Below are positions 33,784 to 43,300 of a stretch of 64,000 bases of DNA, piece after piece. Made by a program: the position numbers and the translations under genes. How positions within the stretch are numbered: position 1 is the first letter of the stretch; each line of letters starts with the position of its first letter. The notes under the pieces were generated by a model. The model was not told the origin of the DNA. It worked only from the letters and a program-made list of their open reading frames with translations, and made no database searches. The stretch lies in the NCBI GenBank assembly GCA_900543815.1, contig UQST01000003.1, positions 62,001-126,000 on the forward strand. The letters are read 5' to 3'. Source of the DNA: an uncultured Prevotellaceae bacterium (lineage in GTDB: Bacteria; Bacteroidota; Bacteroidia; Bacteroidales; Bacteroidaceae).

Positions 33784-34644
33784 TCACTCCACCAGGAACC
33801 AAGGGTTGAGCAGGTCGGGCTTGTTGTACAGCAGGGGCTTGCCGTTCTCGGCATTCCTCACCGCCCTTCCTGCGGCACGCGCCACGGCGTCTCCGGCCGC
33901 TGTGTCCCACTCCATAGTGGGCGCGTAGCGTGGATAAGCGTCGGCCACACCCTCGGCCACCAGGCATATCTTGATGCTGCTGCCGCTGCTCACCGTGCGT
34001 ACCTGCCCATGCACACGCTCCATCTCCTGGATGTATGCCTGCGTCTCGGGGCTCATGTGGCTGCGTGAGGCCACCACCGTGAAGACATCATGTCCCCGCC
34101 CTACAGGCAACTGCTCGCCACCGAAGGGTGCCTTACCATCCGAAGGAGCGCCCTGGGAAAGGAATGCCGCCAGGCTGTCGGCCTCGGGAAGGCCGCTTCC
34201 GAGGGCAGGCACAGTGCACTTCCAGGCACCCTCGCCCACTATACCATAATATAATACGCGCGTAGCGGGCACATACACAACGCCCAGCACAGGCGCTCCC
34301 TGCTGCACGAGAGCCACATTGACAGTGAACTCCCCGTTCTTCTTGATGAACTCCTTGGTGCCGTCCAGCGGATCCACAACCCACAGGCAGTCCCATCCGC
34401 TGCGCTCCTCATAGGGCAGATGCCGCCCTTCCTCGCTCAACACCGGAATGGGGGTGGCGGCCAGATAGTTCATGATGACCCGGTGCGAAGCCTTGTCAGC
34501 CAGGGTGAGCGGACTGTTGTCGGCCTTTCGCTCGATACCGAAATCCTGCTTGGGATCGGTGTAGATGCGCATGATCTCCTCGCCGGCCTCCAGTGATGCA
34601 AGCAGGGCAGTCTGCAGCAATGTCTTCAGATTCTTGTTCTCCAT
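33784..34644 (-). CDS. cysQ: 3'(2'),5'-bisphosphate nucleotidase
   Basis: A 286-residue Mg2+-dependent, Li+-sensitive phosphatase of the inositol-monophosphatase fold that converts PAP or PAPS to AMP or APS during sulfate assimilation. The metal-binding motif is WVVDPLDGTKEFIKKNGEFTVN (visible near residues 90-110) and the C-terminal Asp is in PTMEWDTAAGDAVARAAG (near 230). Upstream Glu in LSEEGRHLPYEER completes the site. Its start lies inside the last codons of the C10 protease gene (19-bp overlap), so it is the third gene of the ruvA unit. Confidence 0.92.
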   Translation of the reverse strand: MENKNLKTLLQTALLASLEAGEEIMRIYTDPKQDFGIERKADNSPLTLADKASHRVIMNYLAATPIPVLSEEGRHLPYEERSGWDCLWVVDPLDGTKEFIKKNGEFTVNVALVQQGAPVLGVVYVPATRVLYYGIVGEGAWKCTVPALGSGLPEADSLAAFLSQGAPSDGKAPFGGEQLPVGRGHDVFTVVASRSHMSPETQAYIQEMERVHGQVRTVSSGSSIKICLVAEGVADAYPRYAPTMEWDTAAGDAVARAAGRAVRNAENGKPLLYNKPDLLNPWFLVE

Positions 34645-36632
34645 AAGTCTTCATCGGGCTGCCTCATCGGGCACGCCCTTATCTTGTAATTATTTTTTTT
34701 ACTTTTACCTTTCTCTTTCACCACACTCACTCCCCGCCGGTCATCCGTCCAAGGGGTACCGTCCAGGGTGTAGCGGCGCACCGCCGAAGCACCCTCCGCC
34801 TCCACCCGCTCCACGGCAGAGGGGACGGGCGAATACACCCGCACGGGCTTGAGAGGCTCTGACGAAAGCCATATCAGACTGTCGGTGAAGAGGTCGCAGT
34901 CATAAGCCAGACAGAGTTCATAGTCACCCTCATCCACCCTCACGCGGGTCTTGCGGAAGAGATAGGTGACCTGCTCGCCTGCATCGAGCCACATGCCCTG
35001 GGCCTGCAGCGGGCGATACACGTCGGAGCCGTCCAGTTGGTGCAGCAGGATATAGAGCCGTCCGCAGTATTCCGACATGCTGTTGTTGCGCACGGTGAAC
35101 TCAAAGGGCGGCCGCTGACCTGCCTGGAGGCTGTCGGGGAACTGCCAGGAGACCAGTTCGATGCTGGCCTGCTGCGACTCATCGGGCGCGAGCGTCAGGC
35201 TGTCAGGGCTCACTCTCAAGAGCACGTGCGACGGTGTACCCGTGCCGGCACGCACCAGGGTGAGCGCCCCATCAGGCTCACGCACGGCGGGACATACCCG
35301 ATAGAGCCCGTCATCTACCGCCTGGCTCACCGCAAAGGAGAGCGTGTCGGTGTAGGTGCTGTCGGTCAGTTCCTCCAGGGAGAATGCATGAGGGTATATG
35401 GCCAAGTCCGCCACATGCTCCTCGCCACGCAGGAGCACAAGGCGCACCGAATCCCTGCCCGCCAGGTTCCAGCCCAGATTGGCCAGATGGGCAGTGGCCA
35501 CCGACACCTGCCCCCGCCTGCCGGCCGAGGCCACGACGGGCTTTATGCCAGCCATTCCAAACGAGTGGCGCACCACGGGATTGGCCTCTGCAGGGCGCAC
35601 TCCCACGGTCATGGCCTGCAGGACATTGAAGCCCTTCTCGGCCCGGTCAGGGTCAAACGAGTCAGGCATCTGCGGTGTGAGATGGGGCAGGTAATAGTAA
35701 CCGTCGGCCACGCCACCCATCCCCATATTGAAATGGAAATAGCCGTCCTCGTCATAACCGTCGCATACGATGGCATGGGCAAGCGTGAGCGAGTGGCCCG
35801 CAAAGAGCACAGGACGGCCCGCAGAGAGTTCTGCCAGGAGCATGTCGGTCCACTCCCGCCGGCTGAAGAAATCCCTGTAATAGAACTGCATGCCGCCATC
35901 GTAGCCAAACCATGTGTGCAGCGCTATGGCCTGCCTCACGCTCTTGGCCCCGCTGGCACTGAGTCCGTAGCGCATGTTGACTGCCACTCCGCAGTCGCGC
36001 CACAGCCTGCCAGCCTCGAGAAGGCTCACATCAGAGGAGTCGATGGCACCCCTATATACATCGCGTATCAGGTCCCATCGGTACTCGTGGCGGAAATCGG
36101 CGGTGAGTGTCTGCCCGCAGCCCAGGCTGTCCACATAGGTGTGGGTACCGTGCCCCACCACCGGCCAGCGCCAGTAACGCATCACCTGCGAGAGAGCCAG
36201 CGCCACGCAACCCACCAGGCAGTGCTTGCCGCCTATCATGGGAGCGCATATGTTGTAGGGGCGGGGCTGGTCCCACGTATCGGTGAGCATCGGCTCCACC
36301 GCCGGCCTCAGCCCCGCAGGCACTATCCGGCACACGGGTGTCTGCACCACCGCCGTATCATAAGCCTGCAGGAAGGAGCGGAAGTCGGGATTGTCCAAAG
36401 CCCGCTCCAGGTCTCCTTCAGGCGAATAGCCCAGCACGAAGCCCTCGTTTGGCCCGCTTCCCTCAATGCAGAAGCCAGTGCCGCGCATGGGTTTGCACAA
36501 GCGGTAGCCACCGCGCGGCGAGCGGGCTACCACACGCATCCGACGTCCGATTTTTTCCACTTCCTTCTGCGGATAAGCAGCCAGCGGAAACAGACCGAGC
36601 AGGAGGACCAGGAGGAGAGAGCGGCACGTCAT
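34626..36632 (-). CDS. Secreted C10 (streptopain-like) cysteine protease
   Basis: A 668-residue exported protease of the SpeB/interpain family. Signal peptide MTCRSLLLVLLLGLFPLAAYPQ, a short propeptide (about 25-110), then the peptidase. The catalytic Cys is in CLVGCVALALSQVMRYWRWP (second Cys, near 142), and the His is in LAHAIVCDGYDEDGYFHFN (near 286). The family motif that follows the His is normally NWGWGG, but here reads NMGMGG (near 304), losing the conserved Trp thought to support the active site. Residues about 345-640 are Ig-like beta-rich repeats. I see no type IX sorting tail. Its ATG overlaps the ruvA stop by 4 bp, an odd pairing of a secreted protease with a recombination gene. 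Confidence 0.87.
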   Translation of the reverse strand: MTCRSLLLVLLLGLFPLAAYPQKEVEKIGRRMRVVARSPRGGYRLCKPMRGTGFCIEGSGPNEGFVLGYSPEGDLERALDNPDFRSFLQAYDTAVVQTPVCRIVPAGLRPAVEPMLTDTWDQPRPYNICAPMIGGKHCLVGCVALALSQVMRYWRWPVVGHGTHTYVDSLGCGQTLTADFRHEYRWDLIRDVYRGAIDSSDVSLLEAGRLWRDCGVAVNMRYGLSASGAKSVRQAIALHTWFGYDGGMQFYYRDFFSRREWTDMLLAELSAGRPVLFAGHSLTLAHAIVCDGYDEDGYFHFNMGMGGVADGYYYLPHLTPQMPDSFDPDRAEKGFNVLQAMTVGVRPAEANPVVRHSFGMAGIKPVVASAGRRGQVSVATAHLANLGWNLAGRDSVRLVLLRGEEHVADLAIYPHAFSLEELTDSTYTDTLSFAVSQAVDDGLYRVCPAVREPDGALTLVRAGTGTPSHVLLRVSPDSLTLAPDESQQASIELVSWQFPDSLQAGQRPPFEFTVRNNSMSEYCGRLYILLHQLDGSDVYRPLQAQGMWLDAGEQVTYLFRKTRVRVDEGDYELCLAYDCDLFTDSLIWLSSEPLKPVRVYSPVPSAVERVEAEGASAVRRYTLDGTPWTDDRRGVSVVKEKGKSKKNNYKIRACPMRQPDEDLWRTRI

Positions 36633-37231
36633 AACATCTTCAGTGCAAGTACGATGATGCGCTCCAATGGTGTGTCGGGCTTTTCATTCAGTATCTGCTG
36701 CACAGCCTTGTGGGCAGGAGCAGGACTGAAGCCCAGCGTGACGAGTGCCGTAACGGCCTCGTCAAGCACTTCACGGTTGATGGAGCCGGACTCGGAGCCG
36801 GACGGACCAGCCTGGGCAGCATCGATGCCCAGTGTGACTATCTTGTCGCGCAAATCTACGATAATGCGTTGGGCAGCCTTGGGACCGATGCCCTTGACCT
36901 GCCGCAGCATCTTGTCATTTCCCTCGCTGATGACCCCACAGAGTTCGGCAGGGTTCATCGCCGAGAGAATCATGCGCGCCATGGCAGCACCTATGCCGCT
37001 CACGCTGGTAAGCAGAAGGAAGAGTTCGCGCTCCTGACGTGCGGCGAACCCCCACAGCTGGTAGGCATCCTCACGTATGGCCTCCGTTATCCACAGCTTC
37101 ACCTCCTGCTTTCCCTGCAGCGCGGCAAAGGTGTTGAGCGAGATGTTCACACCGTATCCCACCCCCGCACACTCCACCACGGCAAGCGTGGGAGTGAGTT
37201 CATCGAGCGTACCTTTCAGATATTCTATCAT
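36629..37231 (-). CDS. ruvA: Holliday junction DNA helicase subunit RuvA
   Basis: A 200-residue protein that binds four-way DNA junctions and loads RuvB. Domain I is an OB-fold (MIEYLKGTLDELTPTLAVVECAGVGYGVNISL start, residues 1-62), domain II has the two helix-hairpin-helix motifs (LLTSVSGIGAAMARMILS near 72-90 and LRQVKGIGPKAAQRIIVDL near 108-126), and domain III is the C-terminal three-helix RuvB contact (EAVTALVTLGFSPAPAHKAV). Divergent from sprA, an adjacency I recall from other Bacteroidota. Confidence 0.96.
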   Translation of the reverse strand: MIEYLKGTLDELTPTLAVVECAGVGYGVNISLNTFAALQGKQEVKLWITEAIREDAYQLWGFAARQERELFLLLTSVSGIGAAMARMILSAMNPAELCGVISEGNDKMLRQVKGIGPKAAQRIIVDLRDKIVTLGIDAAQAGPSGSESGSINREVLDEAVTALVTLGFSPAPAHKAVQQILNEKPDTPLERIIVLALKML

Positions 37232-37269
37232 AAGTCAAACTATTGCTGTTCAGTTGTCAATCTTTTGCA

Positions 37270-37277
37270 CAAAGTTA
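37270..37277 (-). promoter_or_regulatory. -7 element of the ruvA operon
   Basis: Minus-strand TAACTTTG, about 39 bp before the ruvA start. The -33 element is not clear. No matching promoter for sprA was found in this 131-bp divergent gap. Confidence 0.5.
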
Positions 37278-37362
37278 GGCTATTTGCCCGAAACCAGCAG
37301 ACAGGCAAGAGAAAAATCGCTCCCAAGGCAATAAAAAGCCCCCTATACACGTTATAATTATC

Positions 37363-40300
37363 GTGAGCGCGCGCAAATTCACCATAGCAATACTCTGTAC
37401 GCTGGCAGGTCCACTCCTGCTGGCCACATCGCCGTCCCCACTCCGCTTTGAGGGGGAGGCGCCTGCTGATACCATCACAGAGAAGAAACCGCGCTACAGT
37501 GTGCGCAAGACTACCGCACAGGACACCAAGGACCTGGAGCAGAAGACGGCTGACCTGAAGGACCCGGACAACCTGAAGACCGAAGTGAGCTACGATGAGA
37601 AGGACGGCACATACACTGTGGGCACCGTCCTGGACCTGGCCGGCGGAAAGGGCAGCGGGAAGGGAGCATCGGCGCAGGGCGGTGCAAAGGGCAACGCAGC
37701 ACGCTCCAACGGCAAAGGCAGTACGCTGCAAGGCACAACGCAGCACTCTGCCACCCTGGGCACAGCCACCAGCTACCTGAATGCCCCGCTGCTGATGTCG
37801 CCCGAGGAGTACCAGAAGTGGTCGCTCCGACAGAGCATGCAGAACTACTGGAGGCAGAAGAACCAGGAGGCGTTTGAGAATGAAGGCAAGAACAAATTCG
37901 ACTTCACCGACATGCACTTTGACCTGGGGCCGGCCGAGAAGTTCTTTGGCCCGGGCGGCGTACAGATAAAGACCCAGGGAAGCGCCGAAGTGAAAATGGG
38001 CGCGAACATGAAGAAGGTAGATAACCCAGCGCTGGCCGCCAGCCGCCGCAAGACCTTCGGATTCGACTTCGACGAGAAAATCAACCTCTCGCTAAACGGC
38101 AAGGTGGGCGACAAGATAGACCTGAACCTGAACTACAACACCGAAGCGACCTTCGACTTTGACTCGCAGAACATGAAGCTGAAGTACGATGGCAAGGAGG
38201 ACGAAATAATCAAACTCATCGAGGCCGGCAACGTGTCATTCCCCAGCAACATGAGTCTGGTGCCCGGCGTAAGCAGCCTCTTCGGTCTGAGAACCGACTT
38301 CCAGTTCGGTAAGATGAAGCTTCAGACGGTGTTCAGTCAGAAGAAGAGCGCCACAGCAAGCGCATCGAGCAAGGGCGGCACACAGACTACCGACTTCGAG
38401 TTCAGCGCCACCAACTACGAGGAGAACAGGCACTTCTTCCTCTCGCACTTCTTTCGCGAGCAGTATGACAAGAACATGCGCACGCTACCCACCATCGCCA
38501 GCGGCATCAGCGTCAAGCGTGTGGAGATCTGGGTAACGAACAAGAGCGGCAACAGCGAGAGCAACCGCAACATCATTGCGCTGGCTGACCTGGGCGAGTC
38601 AACCTACATCAGCAACCCCCTCTGGGCTTCAAACGGCACACAAGTGCCCAGCAACAGGGCCAACACAGAGTATGACGCCCTGCTGAACAACTACGCCGAT
38701 GCGCGTGACATATCGCAAGCGACCAACATCCTGGACGCCATCCCCGGCTTCGAAGGCTCCATCGACTATGAGAAGCTGCAGTCTGCCCGCAAACTGTCAA
38801 CCAGCGAATACACACTCAACAGTTCGCTGGGATTCATCAGTCTGAGCAATACCCTGCAGACCGACGACGTGCTGGCCGTAGCCTACGAATACACCTACGG
38901 AGGCGTCACATACCAGGTGGGTGAGTTTGCCAGCGACCTGAGCAGCAACACACAGGCGCTCTTCGTGAAACTGCTGAAGGGCACCACAGGAAGCCCCAGC
39001 CTGCCCACATGGCGCTTGATGATGAAGAACGTGTACAACCTGGGGGCAAGCAACGTGCAGAAGGAGAAGTTCCGCCTGGACATCAAGTACCAGAGCGACT
39101 CCACAGGAGTGTACCTCACCTACCTGCCCGAGGCTTCTCTGAAGAACACCACACTACTACGCGCCATGAACCTGGACAGGTTGGACTCCAAGGGGAATGC
39201 CAATGCCGACGGTCAGTTTGACTTTGTCGAAGGCTTCACCATACAGAAGGGACGAGTGTTCTTCCCCGTTACAGAACCCTTCGGCAAACACCTGCGCGAC
39301 TGGATAAAAAACGATGCGATGGCCGACAAATACTGCTTCGAGGAACTGTATGACAGCACCAAGACTGTAGCGAAACAGATTGCCGAGCACGACAAATTCC
39401 TCATCACAGGACGATACAAGGGCAACAGCGCAGCCGAGATTGACCTTGGAGTGACCAACATAGCACAAGGCTCGGTGATAGTGACCGCGGGAGGAGTGAC
39501 GCTGACAGAGAATACCGACTACACTGTAGATTACAGCATGGGCCGGGTGACCATCATCAACCAGAGTCTGATAGACGCTGGCACCAGCATCAACGCCAGC
39601 GTGGAGAGCAACGACAACTACGGCATGCAGCGCAAGACAATGGTGGGCCTGAACATGGACTACGAGGTGAGCAAGAACCTGACACTGGGTGGAACGCTGA
39701 TGTTCCTCAATGAGCAGCCGCTCACCACCAAGGTGAACATGGGCAGCGAACCGCTCAAGAACACCCTGTGGGGCGCACACATCAGCTGGAAGAAAGAGAG
39801 CCAGTGGCTCACCAACCTCATTGACAAGCTGCCTCTCATACAGGCAACCCAGCCTAGCCAGATAACCTTCAATGCCGAGTTTGCGCAGTTGCTGGCCGGA
39901 CAGAACAAGAAGATACAGGGCAACGCATCGTATCTCGATGACTTTGAGAGCAGCAGCTACAAGAGCAGCCTCACGCAACCTACCTATTGGACAATGTCCT
40001 CCACGCCCAGCATGTTCGCAGAGAGCAAGCTCTCAAACGACCTTTCCTATGGCTACAACCGCGCTCTGCTGGCATGGTACTACGTGGATCCCATCTTCAC
40101 ACGACGCAGTAGCACACTCACGCCAAGCCACATCAAGAGCGACCTCAACCAGCTCTCCAACCACTATGTGCGTGAAGTGTATGAGCGCGAACTCTATCCC
40201 CAGAAGCAGCAGAACAGCTACACCAGTGCCAGCAGCCTGAATGTGCTCAACCTCGCATTCTACCCCACCGAGCGTGGAGCCTATAATCTGAGCACTGACC

Positions 40301-43300
40301 TTGACGCTGACGGACGTCTCAGAAACCCGTCCGGCAAGTGGGGAGGCATGATGCGCAAGCTGGACAATACGGACTTCGAGGCACAGAACATCGAGTATAT
40401 CGAGTTCTGGATGATGGATCCGTTTATATATAAAAAGGAGTTGCCGGGCAATCACGGCGGCGACTTCTACATCAACCTGGGCGAAGTGAGCGAGGACATA
40501 CTGAAGGACGGTAAGAAGTACTTCGAGAGTGGAATGCCCGTGGACGGCAATAGCAACTACTACACCGAGGGACTGTGGGGACGTGTGCCCAACACTACGA
40601 GCGTCACTTATGCCTTCAACAACGAGAAGGGAGCGCGTGCGCGTCAGGATGTGGGACTCAATGGTCTGAACGACGAAGAGGAACGGACCTACCCCACATA
40701 CGCCAATTATCTGCAACAGATACAGGGCAAGGTGAGCACCCAAGCCTACGACAGCATACAAGCCGACCCCGCTAACGACAACTACCATTACTATAGAGGT
40801 ACCGACTTTGACCGCGCTCAGGTGTCCATATTGAACCGCTACAAGCGCGTCAACATGCCGCAGGGCAACAGCGCCGACTCAGATACGAACCCCGAGTCAT
40901 ACGAGACGGCCTGGAAGAGCACGCCTGACGTGGAGGACATCAACCAGGATTATACGCTCAACGAATACGAGAAGTATTACCAGTATCACGTGAGCATCCG
41001 TCCCGAGGACATGGTTGTGGGACGCAACCATATAGCAGATAAGCGTACGGCCAGCGTGAAGCTGCGCAACGGCAACACCGAAGAGTGCACCTGGTATCTG
41101 TTCCGCATCCCTCTGAGCAGCTACGAGCAGAAGGTGGGCAACATACAGGACTTCACCAGCATACGCTTCATGCGCATGTTCCTAACGGGCTTCCATGAGG
41201 ATGTCATCCTGCGTCTGGCCACCCTGGACCTGGTTCATGGCGACTGGCGAACCTATGAGCAGGCACTTTACACGGGCGAGGCTCCTGCACAGGGGGCCAC
41301 TCTGGAGGTCAGCACAGTGAACATTGAGGAGAACAACGACAAGACTCCTGTCAACTATGTACTGCCTCCCGGCATCAGCCGAGTGACCGACCCCACACAG
41401 ACGCAGTTGGTCGAGAGCAACGAGCAAGCCATGTCGATGGTGGCACGCAACCTGAGTCCGGGCGATGCAAGAGCCGTCTATAAGAACTGCTCCTATGACA
41501 TGCGTCGCTACAAGCACCTGCAGATGTTTGTGCATGCAAACGCGCTGAGCGAGAACATCACCGAGACTGCCGACGGCGAGACAAGCATCTTCCTGCGCCT
41601 GGGCTCCGACTACAAGAGCAACTTCTACGAGTATGAGGTTCCCCTGAAACTCACTCCCGAGGGACTGTACGACACCTACAGTCCCAGCGGACGAGCCGCT
41701 GTGTGGCCTCAGGAAAACATGCTTGACATCGACCTCAACATCTTCACCAGCCTCAAGAAGGCGCGCAACACGCAGAGCAGTCTGGGCCAGGCCAGCATGA
41801 CAAAGCTGTTCTCGGAGTATGACAACAGCAATCCATCCAACCGTGTATCCATCATGGGCAATCCCACGCTGGGCGAAGTGAAGACCATCATGATAGGCAT
41901 ACGCAACAATGGTCGCACGGTGAAAAGCGTGGAGGTGTGGGCCAACGAGCTGCGCCTGCAGGAGTTCACCAACGATGGCGGATGGGCTGCACAGGGCAAC
42001 CTGAACGTCCAGCTGAGCGATATCGGTTCGGTGGGAGTGAACGCGCACATGGAAACAGCGGGCTTTGGAGGCATAGAGCAAAGCGTACAGGCACGCAAAG
42101 ACGAGGACAACATAAACTACTCCGTGACCACCAACATGGAGCTTGGACGCATCCTGCCTGAGAAAGCAAAGGTGTCGGTACCGCTATACTACAGCTATAG
42201 CAAGGAGACTGTGAAACCCAAGTACAACCCGTTCGATTCGGACATGAAGCTCAGCGACGCACTTGATGCACTGGCCTCGGAACGCGAGAGAGACTCGCTG
42301 CGCAACCTGACCACACGCACTGAGGTGAGCAAGAACCTCTCGTTCAGCGGCATCAAGGTGAACATTGCCACGCGCAAGCATCCAATGCCCTATGACCCTG
42401 CCAACTTCTCGTTCAACTACAGCCACTCCAGTCAGAGCACCATAGGAGAGACCACAGTATATGAACACGAGAAGTCGTGGAAGGGTGGCATGAACTATTC
42501 GTGGAGCCCCAATTGGAAGCCCTGGGAGCCTTTCAAGAAGATGAAGGGAAAGTCGAAATGGCTTGATATCGTCAAGGCACAGAATTTGGCCTACGCACCT
42601 CAGAACATTACCTTCAGCACAGATATCAACCGCACCTACTACGAACTGCAGGAGCGCGACCTGGACAACCTGGATGCCAAGAACTCCCTGCCGGCCACAT
42701 TCAGCCAGAGCTACCTGTGGAACAGGAACTTCCAGTTGCGTTGGGATATCTTCAAAGCGCTCCACTTCAACTTCCAGAGCGGCACACGTGCCGAGATTGA
42801 GGAGCCTTACATGCAGGTCAACAAGGACCTCTACCCCGACCTCTACGAGGCTTGGAAGGACAGCGTGCGCAGAAGCCTGCGCCACTTTGGCCGTCCTCTC
42901 GACTACTCGCAGAACGCCACAATGAGCTACAAGGTGCCCCTCTCCAAGATACCCGTGCTCGACTGGACATCGATGGACGTGTCTTACACCTCAAACTATT
43001 CGTGGAAGCGCGGGGCAGAGATGGAGGATGGAAGCACGCTGGGACACACTGTGAACACCCAGAGGAACGTCAACATGAACGGCAAACTGGACTTGGAGAA
43101 GCTATACAACCACAGTACCTTCCTGCGCGAGGCCAACAAACGCTTCTCGGCAAGCAACGCCAAGAGCTCGGCCAACAAGAAGAGACTGGAGAAGGAGAAG
43201 GCTGACGAGCGGAAGAAGGTGCAGAAGGAAAAGGAGAAGCAGCTGCGTGCCCAGGCCGAAGAAGAGGCCAAGAAGCAAGGAGTACCCGTGGACTCCATAC

